DNA from: Amycolatopsis coloradensis
GTDB taxonomy: Bacteria; Actinomycetota; Actinomycetes; Mycobacteriales; Pseudonocardiaceae
Direction: 5' to 3'
Assembly: GCF_037997115.1 (NCBI RefSeq)
Contig: NZ_CP150484.1
Span: 2,518,816-2,582,815 of the forward strand
DNA length: 64,000 nt
Numbering within the stretch: the first letter of the stretch is position 1; the number at the start of each line of letters is the position of its first letter. Below the pieces are notes generated by a model. It saw only the letters and a program-made list of their open reading frames with translations, did no database searches and had not been told where the DNA came from. Positions 43,452 through 51,922 of the stretch are shown here, in pieces. A program made the position numbers and the translations under genes.

Positions 43452-44707
43452 CCGAGACCCGGCGCGCGGGTCCGCTGTTCCTCGCGGTGGGCATCGTCGC
43501 GCTCGAGTTCGCGGCGGCCGTCACCGGTTTCGTCGCTTCCAGCCTGCTGCCGATCGTCGCCGCCGATCTCGGCGCGAGGAACGACCTCGGGCTCCTGATC
43601 GCCGGCTCGACACTGGGATTGTTCGTCGCGCTTCCCTTGGCGAGCCGGGTTCTCGGCAGGCTGGGCCCGCGCGGCACACTCGCCGTCGGGATGGCCGCTT
43701 ACCTCGGCGGGCTCCTCCTGGCCGCGACGGCACGGACGGCATGGATGTTCGCCCTCGGCCAGTTCGCCGCCGGGCTCGCCGGCGGGCTGTTGGCGATTTT
43801 CGGCATCAGCTCGGCGATCCGGCATCTCGACGACCGGCTGCGGATCCGCGTGGTCGCGGCGTCCTCGGCGATGTGGATCGTGCCCGCGCTGGTCGGCCCG
43901 GCCGCGACCCTCGGCCTGGAACATCTCGTCGGCTGGCGGTGGACCCTGCTGCTCCCGGTGCCGTTCGTCCTCTTCGGACGGTTGCTGGTCGTGCGCGCCG
44001 CTCGCGGCGAACCGTCCACAGAGGACGGACAGCGACCGCTCGCGAAGACGCTGACCGTACCGCTGGGCGCGGCACTCGTCGTGTTCAGCGCGGGTTCCTG
44101 GCCGCTCGCGCTCGCCGGGGCGGCGATCACCGTCGCCGGGATGACCGCGATCCTGCCGCCGGGCACCGCGCGGCTCCGGCCGGGAACCCCAGCCGCACTC
44201 GGCGCGATGGTGCTTTTCGCCATCGGTTATTTCGGCGCGGACAGCCTGATCACCGTGCTCCTGACGAGCGGGTTCCGGGTGAGCCTCGGGCAGGCGGCGA
44301 TCGTCCTGAGCGCCGCCCCGCTCGGCTGGGCGGTGACCAGCCTGGTGACCGCCCGGTTCACCTCGGCCCGCTTCCCCGTCGTGGGCTTGGGCCTGACCGC
44401 CCTCGGCACCGCCGTCCTGACCTTCGGCGGTTCGTTCGTCACGGCGCTCGCCGCCTGGACCGTCGCCGGAATCGGCGTCGGACTCGCCTATCCTGGCCTG
44501 TACATCAGAGCCACCACCGCGGGTTCGAGCGGTTTCACCGCCGCGGAACTGGCGACCGCCGTCATCACCGCGGAATGCGTCGGGCAGCTGCTGGGCCGGG
44601 CCGTCGGTGGCGCCTTGAGCTCCTCCGGCACCGGATTGCTCGCCTCGTACACGCTTTTCGCGGTCGCCCTGGCGGCCGCCACCTACGCCGCGGCGCGCCG
44701 GGAATGA
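43448..44707 (+). CDS. MFS transporter
   Basis: A 419-residue transporter with about 14 hydrophobic segments and the layout of DHA2-like drug exporters ([20 protein letters not shown], then [13 protein letters not shown] in the loop after TM2). GTG 43448 overlaps the VOC stop. Third gene of the RHH-VOC-MFS operon. Substrate unknown. Confidence 0.87.
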   Translation: MTETRRAGPLFLAVGIVALEFAAAVTGFVASSLLPIVAADLGARNDLGLLIAGSTLGLFVALPLASRVLGRLGPRGTLAVGMAAYLGGLLLAATARTAWMFALGQFAAGLAGGLLAIFGISSAIRHLDDRLRIRVVAASSAMWIVPALVGPAATLGLEHLVGWRWTLLLPVPFVLFGRLLVVRAARGEPSTEDGQRPLAKTLTVPLGAALVVFSAGSWPLALAGAAITVAGMTAILPPGTARLRPGTPAALGAMVLFAIGYFGADSLITVLLTSGFRVSLGQAAIVLSAAPLGWAVTSLVTARFTSARFPVVGLGLTALGTAVLTFGGSFVTALAAWTVAGIGVGLAYPGLYIRATTAGSSGFTAAELATAVITAECVGQLLGRAVGGALSSSGTGLLASYTLFAVALAAATYAAARRE

Positions 44708-45121
44708 ATCAGCCGGCCCGGAGATGGCGCCATGCACGTCCACGAGCACGCCGTCGGCGCCCACCGTGATCGCGGCCCGGCCCAGCGGCAGCACGAGATC
44801 GCGGCGACCGCCGGAATGCGACGGGTCGATCATCGCCGGCAGATGCGAAAGATGCTGGACCACCGGCGGCTGCGGCCTCATCTGCTTGTGCACTCTGCGC
44901 TAGCTCGACTTGGGTGCTTACTCGACCAAGGTGACCACGGCCGGGGGCCCCGATTCTTCTCCCGTCGTGCTCTCCCTTTTCTCTTGAGCAGTCGAGGAGA
45001 TGCCTCGCGTGCGAGGCGGCCGAGAATCAGGGCATTGCCTGACGGCGACCCGGGGAGGACGAACGTTTCCGCATTCGCAAGTAGCTTTCCGCCTGAAGGC
45101 CCCAAAGATCGGGGGAGAGAC
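44708..45121. other. intergenic, leader of the SDR-MFS-HAD-GT20 operon
   Basis: About 410 bases with no recognised gene. A frame runs through from 44732 into the next gene, but its text has no domain. GGGGGAGA at 45110-45117 is the ribosome site for GTG 45122. Promoters for the operon should lie here. Confidence 0.45.
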
Positions 45122-46519
45122 GTGGTCGAGAATATGTCCGGCAATTCCGCAACCATCCTGGCGGAAATCTCGCGGATGGCCCCGCCGGGGCCGGGCCTTG
45201 ACGAGGCGGTGCTGCCCAGGCTGCGAGAGCTGTCCGCGGCTCTCGTCGCCGCGTCCGGTGAAAGTGCGGCCGAGTTCCGGCGCTACCTGTCGGTGGCCGA
45301 GCGAAGTATCGAGGTGCCGGACGACGGCGTGCGGGAGTACCTCGCCGGGCGCACGGTCCTGGTCACCGGAGCGTCCGGATGCATCGGAACGGCGTTGCTC
45401 CGGCGGCTCGCGCGAGATCGGCCCGGCCGCCTTGTCGCCTTGGACCTGGTCGCGCCGAGGGCTCCGGTCGCGGCGTACCACCAGGTGGACGTGCGGGACC
45501 GGGACGCGCTGGTGAACACGGTCACCGAGATCAAGCCGGACGTGGTGTTCCACGCGGCCGCGCAGCGCGACCCGAGCCTTGCCGAGCGTGCCGTGCACCG
45601 AACGGTGACGACGAACGTTTTCGGTACGCGCAACCTGGTCGAGGCGTGCGCGCAGGCCGGGACAGACCGGCTCGTCCTCGCCTCGACCGGCAAGGCGCTG
45701 CGGCCCTACACGCCCGATGTGTACGCGGCCAGCAAGCGGGTCGCCGAGCTGATCGTGGCGGACGCCGCGACTCGGGGTGTGCTCCGGGCGTCAGCCGCCA
45801 GATTCACCCACGTGGTGGACAACGCCATCGTGCTGGATCGCTTCCGGAGCTGGTGCCGTCGCGGCGAGGTGGTTCGGCTGCACTCCGTCGACAGCATGTT
45901 CTACGCCCAGTCGGCCCGGGAGTCCGCCCAGCTCATGCTGGTCGCCGCGGTCACCTCCGCGGAGGACGGCCTCGGGCTGCACGCGATCAGGAACCTGGGC
46001 TGGCCGGTCGCGCTGCTGGACGTGGCGCTCGGGGCGATGGCCGAGCAGGGCGTGGCTCCGCTGCACATCTCCGGCTACGACCCCGGCTACGAGGAGCAGG
46101 CCTTCCCCGGCTTGTACGACCCGACGTTCGCCGGCGACCTGAGCCCGTTGATCAACTCTTTCGAGGCGCCCGGAGCCCGGGCCAGCGCCTCGCCGGACGT
46201 CGACCTCGTGGTCAACAAGGTCACCCTGCCGGAGGATGCGCGCCATCGCCTGGACGAACTGGACGCGTTGTGTGAGACGGAGCGCGACGCCGAGGTCGTG
46301 CGGGACGGCTTCGATCTGCTGTCCCGGACACTGCTCGAGGTCACGCTGGCGAGCGTGCCGCAGGACGTCCTGCGGCGGGTGGTCGACCTGGCCAGACCGC
46401 ATGTGCACCGGATGAACGAAACCAACATGTTCATTCACCACCGGGTCCGCATGCGCGCGGGCCAGGTCACCCGGCCGTCGTCCGCGCCGGTGGGGATTCG
46501 GAACGAAGCCGCGTCGTAG
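45122..46519 (+). CDS. NAD-dependent nucleoside-sugar epimerase/dehydratase (SDR)
   Basis: A 465-residue extended SDR with a 75-residue N-terminal addition. The Rossmann motif is VLVTGASGCIGTALLRRLA; DVVFHAAAQRDPSLAERAVH and the catalytic VYAASKRVAE follow. It resembles CapD/polysaccharide-biosynthesis dehydratases. The C-terminal 100 residues are helical and unassigned. GTG 45122 is favoured by its ribosome site; ATG 45134 is the alternative. First gene of a four-gene operon with transporter, HAD and GT20. Confidence 0.8.
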   Translation: MVENMSGNSATILAEISRMAPPGPGLDEAVLPRLRELSAALVAASGESAAEFRRYLSVAERSIEVPDDGVREYLAGRTVLVTGASGCIGTALLRRLARDRPGRLVALDLVAPRAPVAAYHQVDVRDRDALVNTVTEIKPDVVFHAAAQRDPSLAERAVHRTVTTNVFGTRNLVEACAQAGTDRLVLASTGKALRPYTPDVYAASKRVAELIVADAATRGVLRASAARFTHVVDNAIVLDRFRSWCRRGEVVRLHSVDSMFYAQSARESAQLMLVAAVTSAEDGLGLHAIRNLGWPVALLDVALGAMAEQGVAPLHISGYDPGYEEQAFPGLYDPTFAGDLSPLINSFEAPGARASASPDVDLVVNKVTLPEDARHRLDELDALCETERDAEVVRDGFDLLSRTLLEVTLASVPQDVLRRVVDLARPHVHRMNETNMFIHHRVRMRAGQVTRPSSAPVGIRNEAAS

Positions 46520-47724
46520 TGACCGGGATCCCTGGAACAGAACTGCGCCGTTCTCCTGCGACGAGGTCGCCGCTGTACCACCGACGGCTGGTGCTGTTGT
46601 GCGTCAGCCAGGCGGTGGGGTCGATCGGGCTGGCGGCCGGGGCCGTCGCCGGACCTTTGCTGGCCGAGACCGTCACCGGCTCGGCCGCCTATGGACCGCT
46701 TCCCTTGGGCCTGTTGGTGATCGGTGCCGCGTTGTCCGCACCGGTGGTCACCGGGGCGATGCGGTGGGTCGGCCGGGCCAGGGGCCTGGCCGCCTGTCAT
46801 GTGGTCGCCGCCGCCGGGGCTGCCGTCGTCGTGCTGGCCGGCGCGCGGCACCTGGCTCCGCTGCTGTCAGGCAGCTTGCTGCTGGGAGTCGGCAACACCG
46901 GGGTGATGCTCGGCCGGTACGCGGCGGCGGATCTGGCCACCCCGGAACGCCGGGCCGAGGCGATGGGTGTGGCCATGGCCGCGGTGACCGTTGGCGCCGT
47001 GGCCGGTCCGGCGCTGCTCGGCCCGGCCGGTGTGCTGGCCGCCCAGCTGGGCTTGCCCGCCGCGCTCGGGCTGTTCGTGCTGGCGCTGGCGCTGTTCCCG
47101 GTGACCGGGGCGATCGGGCTGCTGGCCGACCGCGGTGCCGAGGACCGGTCACCGGCCGCTCGGGCGCGCACGGTGACCGCGGCGAGCCGCGCGCGGCTCG
47201 CCCCGTTGCTGGTGCTCGCGGTCACCAACCTGACGATGGTGTCGGTGATGGGTGCGATGCCCAATCACCTGCGGCACCACGACTGGGACCTGCACGGGGC
47301 CGGCCTGGTCATCGGGACGCACGTTGCCGCCATGTTCGGCCCCTCGCCGCTGACCGGGCGGTTGATCAGGCAATTCGGTTACCGCAGGGTGTCGTTGTCC
47401 GGCGCGGTGCTGATGGTGGCCGCGATGGTGGTCGGTGTCTTCTGGACCGGCGAGGGAGATGTGGTCCTGCTCCTGCTCCTCGGTCTGGGGTGGAATCTGC
47501 AGTTGCTCGGCGGCACCGCATGGCTGATCGACGTCACGCCGGATGGGCTGCGGCACCGGGCGGAGGGGCTGGGCGAGGTGGTGATGGGCATGGCGGCCGC
47601 GACCGGCACACTGCTCGTCGCCGGTCCGCTGCTCGCCATCGGCGACCTTCCCATGCTGTGCCTCGCTTTCGTGGCGCTCAACGTCGCGGCCACCGCGGCG
47701 TTCGCAAGGGGTGGGCGTCGATGA
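46519..47724 (+). CDS. MFS transporter
   Basis: A 401-residue transporter, about twelve TM helices (VSQAVGSIGLAAGAVAGPLL, then GNTGVMLGRYAAADL). GTG 46519 shares one base with the SDR stop and the end overlaps the HAD gene (ATGA). By context it would export the operon's sugar product; that is inference. Confidence 0.87.
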   Translation: MTGIPGTELRRSPATRSPLYHRRLVLLCVSQAVGSIGLAAGAVAGPLLAETVTGSAAYGPLPLGLLVIGAALSAPVVTGAMRWVGRARGLAACHVVAAAGAAVVVLAGARHLAPLLSGSLLLGVGNTGVMLGRYAAADLATPERRAEAMGVAMAAVTVGAVAGPALLGPAGVLAAQLGLPAALGLFVLALALFPVTGAIGLLADRGAEDRSPAARARTVTAASRARLAPLLVLAVTNLTMVSVMGAMPNHLRHHDWDLHGAGLVIGTHVAAMFGPSPLTGRLIRQFGYRRVSLSGAVLMVAAMVVGVFWTGEGDVVLLLLLGLGWNLQLLGGTAWLIDVTPDGLRHRAEGLGEVVMGMAAATGTLLVAGPLLAIGDLPMLCLAFVALNVAATAAFARGGRR

Positions 47725-48404
47725 GCCGGGCCGTGCTGTTCGACTTTTCCGGCACCCTGTTCGACGACACGTCAGTGCTCACCGGAGCCCGGCTGGCCGC
47801 CCGCTGTGCCAGGCGGGACGTCCGGCTGACCATGGCCACCGCGAACGCGTTCCTCGCCGCCATGCAGTCCACTGTGGACTCTCCGGCCGGACGGTCGGCC
47901 TTGCGCGGCGCGGACGGCGACTCCGGTACCCACCGCGCGCGGTGGACCGCCCTCGCGGAGTCGGTGCCAGGGGCCGGACCGGCGATCGCCGCGGCGTACT
48001 ACGACTGTGTCACCGACGTGCGCGCCTGGCTGCCATACCCCGACACGGCCGCCACGCTCGGCGCGCTGAGGAGGGCCGGGGTTCCGGTCGCGGTGGTCAG
48101 CAACACCGGCTGGGACATCAGCGGTTCGTTCAGCGAGGCAGGCCTCGCCGGGCTGGTGGACGCCTTCGTGCTCTCCTGCGACCTCGGCCTCGAGAAGCCG
48201 GATCCGCGGCTCTTCGAGACCGCCTGCCAGAAGCTGGGTGTCCAGCCTGCCGACGCGCTCATGGTCGGCGATGATCCGGTCCGTGACGGTGGGGCCGCGG
48301 CGGCCGGTGTCCCGGTCTACCTGCTGCCCCGGGACCGTGCGGGCGACCGGCCCCGGGGCCTGTCCGCTGTGCTGAGGCTGGTCGGAGTGGAAGGAGTCGC
48401 ATGA
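47721..48404 (+). CDS. HAD-superfamily phosphatase
   Basis: A 227-residue HAD hydrolase. Motif I LFDFSGTLFDD has Asp nucleophile but Ser at the +2 position where Asp (acid/base) is usual. Motif II is VVSNT, motif III Lys in GLEKPDPR, motif IV MVGDDPVRDGG. The DxS form is an oddity; many phosphatases have DxD, whereas phosphonatases and dehalogenases lack the second Asp. Followed at once by GT20, it could dephosphorylate its product, as OtsB does after OtsA. Confidence 0.85.
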   Translation: MSRAVLFDFSGTLFDDTSVLTGARLAARCARRDVRLTMATANAFLAAMQSTVDSPAGRSALRGADGDSGTHRARWTALAESVPGAGPAIAAAYYDCVTDVRAWLPYPDTAATLGALRRAGVPVAVVSNTGWDISGSFSEAGLAGLVDAFVLSCDLGLEKPDPRLFETACQKLGVQPADALMVGDDPVRDGGAAAAGVPVYLLPRDRAGDRPRGLSAVLRLVGVEGVA

Positions 48405-49921
48405 CCATGACACCTGGGCGGGCGCCGCTGGTCGTCGCCTCGAACCGCGGCCCGGTCGAGCTGCGCGTGGACGAAGACGGCCGGGTGGTGGAGAACCGCG
48501 GCGGCGGCGGGCTGATCGGCGTGCTCGGACCGGCGTTGGCCAGCCGGAACGGAACCTGGGTCGCCGCGGCGCTCACCGAGGAGGACCGGCGCGCGGCCCG
48601 AACACGGGAAAGCGGGACGGTTGTCGAGCTGCCGGAAGGCGCGGTCCGGCTGCGGTCGCTTGACCTGGACCGACAGGACTACGACGGCTACTACCGCGAC
48701 ATTTCCAACGGGTTGTTGTGGTTCCTGCACCACCAGATGCTCGATCCTGCCCGTGAGCCGGTGATAGACGCGGGGCTGCGCGAAAGCTGGCGGGCCTTCC
48801 GTCGGATCAACGCGCGGTTCGCGAGCGCGTGCGCGAGCGAAGTCGCACCGTCCGGCCGGGTCCTGCTCCAGGACTACCACCTGTCGCTGGCCCCGCGGCA
48901 GCTCCGCACCGCGCGGCCGGATGTCGGAATCGCCCACTTCACCATGATCCCGTGGGCCGATCCGGCCACCTTCCGCGCGCTGCCGCCGGACCTGGCCACC
49001 GAGCTGCTCGACGGCATGCTCGGAGCCGACCTGCTCGCCTTCCTCGTGCCCCGCTGGGCAGAAGCGTTCGTCGCGACCTGCGAGGCCGCCGGCTACCCGG
49101 TGGATCGCGGCCGCGCCACGGTCACCGACCGCGACGGCAGGCGGGTCGGGATCTGTTGCCTTCCGGTCGGTGTCGATCCCGACCGGCTACGCCAGGCCTC
49201 CGCGGGCGCACCCGCGGAGGCGCACCGCCGAGAGCTGCGGCGGCTGGTCGGCGACCGCCGGCTGGTCGTGCGCGTCGACCGGATGGAACCCTCGAAGAAC
49301 CTGCTCCGCGGGCTGGACGGGTTCGCCGAACTCATCGGCAGGGACCCGTCCCGGCGCGAACGAGTGGTGCACTACGTCCTCGCCTACTCCTCGCGCCAGG
49401 GCGTTCCGGCCTACCAGGCCTATGACCGCGAGGTCCGCCGTCGCGTCCAGCTGATCAACGAGCGGTTCGGAACGCCGGATTGGCAACCCGTGGTGCTGGA
49501 GACCCGCAACGACTTCGAGCGTGGCCTAGCCGCGCTTACGCTGGCTGACGTCCTGGTGGTCAACGCGGTCCGGGACGGCATGAACCTCGTGGCCAAGGAG
49601 GGCCCGGTGGTCAGCCGCCGTGATCTCGCGCTCGTGCTGTCCACCGAGGTGGGCGCGGCCGACGAACTCGGCGATGCCGCGATCATGGTGCACCCCTTCG
49701 ACGTCAGCGCACTGGCCGACGGCATCGCGGCGGGGCTGGACATGCCGCGGGCCGAGCGGTCGGAGCGGCTGACCCGGCTGCGCAAGGCGGCGGGCGCGCT
49801 GCCGCCCCGGCAGTGGTTGGCCCAGGCCGTGCACGAACTCGACCAGCGGTTGGCCCGCACCGAAGATCCGCGGACCGATCAGGAATCGGAAAGCACCGGA
49901 AACCGGCCTCACCTCGCGTGA
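48401..49921 (+). CDS. GT20 trehalose-6-phosphate synthase-like (pseudo)glycosyltransferase
   Basis: A 506-residue GT20 enzyme. Conserved: VVASNRGPVE and GGGGLIGVLGPAL at the N-terminus, LQDYHL (catalytic-site Asp region), VDRMEPSKN (Arg and Lys that hold the donor phosphates) and VRDGMNLVAKE. Unusual: at the HIPFP position of E. coli OtsA this protein has FTMIPWAD, so the active-site His is Met. GT20 includes trehalose-6-phosphate synthases and the VldE/ValL pseudoglycosyltransferases of validamycin. The last about 15 residues come from a duplicated segment also found at 40.68 kb. Product unknown; a trehalose-like compound is likely. Confidence 0.8.
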   Translation: MTMTPGRAPLVVASNRGPVELRVDEDGRVVENRGGGGLIGVLGPALASRNGTWVAAALTEEDRRAARTRESGTVVELPEGAVRLRSLDLDRQDYDGYYRDISNGLLWFLHHQMLDPAREPVIDAGLRESWRAFRRINARFASACASEVAPSGRVLLQDYHLSLAPRQLRTARPDVGIAHFTMIPWADPATFRALPPDLATELLDGMLGADLLAFLVPRWAEAFVATCEAAGYPVDRGRATVTDRDGRRVGICCLPVGVDPDRLRQASAGAPAEAHRRELRRLVGDRRLVVRVDRMEPSKNLLRGLDGFAELIGRDPSRRERVVHYVLAYSSRQGVPAYQAYDREVRRRVQLINERFGTPDWQPVVLETRNDFERGLAALTLADVLVVNAVRDGMNLVAKEGPVVSRRDLALVLSTEVGAADELGDAAIMVHPFDVSALADGIAAGLDMPRAERSERLTRLRKAAGALPPRQWLAQAVHELDQRLARTEDPRTDQESESTGNRPHLA

Positions 49922-50074
49922 CCGTCATGGACATCAGCATTCACGGGAGCTTCCTCCCGCAGAACGACCCTGAAGCCGCGTTGACGTTCTACCGCGACAT
50001 CCTCGGTTTCGACGTGCGCAACGACGTCGGCTAGAGCGGGATGCGCCGGCTCACCATCGGCGCAGCTGACCGGG
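49876..50074 (+). repeat. segment duplicated from 40678-40876, decayed copy
   Basis: Matches the earlier segment from CGATCAGGAATCG onward. The stop codons of the upstream genes (decarboxylase, GT20) fall at the same aligned base, so both genes have the same type of C-terminal tail, ending NRSHLA and NRPHLA. Similarity fades after about 50070. Confidence 0.75.
49927..50074 (+). pseudogene. VOC-gene 5' fragment
   Basis: MDISIHGSFLPQNDPEAALT and the following FYRDILGFDVRNDVG match the start of the VOC protein at 40729. TAC for Tyr has become TAG at 50032-50034, and aligned text continues to about 50070 before it is lost. A repeat of 168 nt begins 18 bases later. Confidence 0.75.
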
Positions 50075-50091
50075 ACCGTGGCCCCTTAGAG

Positions 50092-50259
50092 CCTGTTGGC
50101 GGAGCTGCGACGTGCCTCGCGAAAGGGACATAACGCGTGAACCCGCCCCGGCCGAAGGCCCCGCTATCGCGGTGGCAGGGCGCCTCTGTCACCAACGTGA
50201 GAGGTATGACCAGGTCGCGCCCTGCCGACGCGATCGCGGACGCGGGTTCACCAACAGAC
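50092..50259 (+). repeat. 168-nt structured repeat, copy B
   Basis: Second copy of the element at 30287-30454, same orientation and length. In this copy the outer helix is perfect (CTGTTGG with CCAACAG), GTGAACCCGC pairs with GCGGGTTCAC, and GGCAGGGCG pairs with CGCCCTGCC. Its variable middle can form CCTCT/AGAGG. It ends 16 bases before the ATG of the VOC gene at 50276. Confidence 0.7.
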
Positions 50260-50275
50260 ACTTACACTGCGTGGC

Positions 50276-50710
50276 ATGACGATCTACCGGATGGATCACG
50301 CCGGCATTGTGGTCGAGGATCTCGCGGCCGCTATCGCGTTCTTCGTCGAACTCGGCCTGGAACTGGAGGGCGAGTCAGTGGTCGAGGGTAAATGGGTGGA
50401 CCAGATCCTCGGGCTTGACGACGTCCGAGCGGACATCGCCTTCGTGCGGACCCCGGACGGCCACAGCCGGGTCGAACTGTCGGCCTTCCGCACGCCGGTG
50501 GCCACCGGTGCCGGGCCGAGGATGCAGCCGAACACCCCGGGCATCTCTCGCCTCACGTTCGCCGTCGACGCCATCGACGACCTCCTCGGCCGCCTGCGCG
50601 CCCACGGCGCCGAACTCGTGGGCGAGGTGGCGCAGTACGAGGACTACTGCCGGTTCTGCTACATCCGCGGCCCCGGGGGCATCATCATCGGGCTGGTCGA
50701 GGAGCTCTGA
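50276..50710 (+). CDS. VOC-family protein
   Basis: A 144-residue VOC protein: YRMDHAGIVVEDLAAAIAFF, LTFAVDAIDDLLGRLRAHGA, YIRGPGGIIIGLVEEL. No good ribosome site precedes the ATG; the 168-nt structured repeat forms its leader. Convergent with the following minus-strand gene. Function unknown. Confidence 0.86.
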   Translation: MTIYRMDHAGIVVEDLAAAIAFFVELGLELEGESVVEGKWVDQILGLDDVRADIAFVRTPDGHSRVELSAFRTPVATGAGPRMQPNTPGISRLTFAVDAIDDLLGRLRAHGAELVGEVAQYEDYCRFCYIRGPGGIIIGLVEEL

Positions 50711-50731
50711 ACAACACGCCGAGTGCCGGCG

Positions 50732-51922
50732 TCACCGGATGCAGGCCGCGATGGCGGCCTGCAAGTCCGCGACGCTGCCTGTCGAGGAGAAGCCGCCGAC
50801 CGCGGAGATGACCGCGACCGTCTCGGCGGGCGTGCATGCCGAGCCGTGCGCACACGACGGGACAAGCCTCAGCCGCTTGAAGTCCGCGATCGCCGCCCGC
50901 TGGTATGCCGGATAGTCGGCGGGGCGTGCGTCACCGCGAGCGGGGATGGACCCCTTCCTGGTGTTGAAGGCCAGCTGACCCTCGAGGCTGGCCACGGTCT
51001 TCAGCCAGTCGTTCGCTCCCGCCGCGTTGGGGGCGTTCTCGGGCTGGACGAATGCGTCGCCGAGCCACTGGAAGGTCCCGTCGGCACCCGGGAACGGCTG
51101 GTACGAATAATCGGTGAACCCGTTGCGCTCCAACTCGCCGACGACCCAGTCGCCCATGAACAGGTAGCCGGCTCTGCCGCTGCTCAACAGCTTCGCCGCC
51201 TCGGTCCAGTGCAAGTTGTCGCGGTCCGGGTTCGAGTACGACAGCAGCCTCTTGTAGTCGTCGAGCACCCCGGTGACGTCACCTTTGGACCAGTCGGCCT
51301 TCGCGGTCCACAGCGCCTCGAACCGTTCGGCTCCGAGTTCGGCGAGCAGAAGCCCCTCGAGAAGTTCAAGCTGGGTCCAATTCGCGCCGAGCGCGAGCGG
51401 GTGATCGACGCCGGAGGCGCGGAGCACGTCCAGGTGGTGGATGAACTCGTCGAGGGTCGTGGGCTGGTCAGTGAGTCCAGCCTTTGCCAGCGCCTCCAGG
51501 TTGCTCCACAGCAACAAGCGGTGGATACCCGCGGGCACACAGTAGATGCTCCCGTTCACGGTGATGGCGTCGAGCAGACCCTTTGGCAGGACATCGATCA
51601 GACCCCACTGCGCGAACTGGTCGTTGAGATCCGCGAGTTGTCCGGCGTCGATGTAGTCCATCAGTTCCCCGCCGGGATGCACTTGGAAACTGTCCGGCGG
51701 GTCGTTTTCCCGCAACCGGGACCGGAGTGCCGCTACCGGGTCCGCCTGCCCACCTCTGGCGAGGACCGGATTGACGAATTCCCGCTCGGGACACCGTTGG
51801 GCGAACACCCCTGCGAGGGAGTCGACCGCGGCCTTCTCGATGGCCCTCTCGGGATCGTCGTCGGTCGCCCATGCGAAGACCTCGACTCTGTGGTCCTCTC
51901 GGTTCGAGGGCTCGATACTCAT
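50732..51922 (-). CDS. ABC sugar-type solute-binding protein homologue lacking a signal peptide
   Basis: A 396-residue protein with the fold of carbohydrate-binding ABC receptors: NDQFAQWGLIDVLPKGLLDA, YCVPAGIHRLLLWSNLEALA, TLDEFIHHLDVLRASG, and RAGYLFMGDWVVGELE. The N-terminus (MSIEPSNREDHRVEVF) has no hydrophobic signal or lipobox, so it should stay in the cytoplasm. No permease or ATPase genes adjoin. Its start overlaps the stop of the acyltransferase gene (ATGA). It may bind or present a sugar intermediate inside the cell; that is inference. Confidence 0.82.
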   Translation of the reverse strand: MSIEPSNREDHRVEVFAWATDDDPERAIEKAAVDSLAGVFAQRCPEREFVNPVLARGGQADPVAALRSRLRENDPPDSFQVHPGGELMDYIDAGQLADLNDQFAQWGLIDVLPKGLLDAITVNGSIYCVPAGIHRLLLWSNLEALAKAGLTDQPTTLDEFIHHLDVLRASGVDHPLALGANWTQLELLEGLLLAELGAERFEALWTAKADWSKGDVTGVLDDYKRLLSYSNPDRDNLHWTEAAKLLSSGRAGYLFMGDWVVGELERNGFTDYSYQPFPGADGTFQWLGDAFVQPENAPNAAGANDWLKTVASLEGQLAFNTRKGSIPARGDARPADYPAYQRAAIADFKRLRLVPSCAHGSACTPAETVAVISAVGGFSSTGSVADLQAAIAACIR

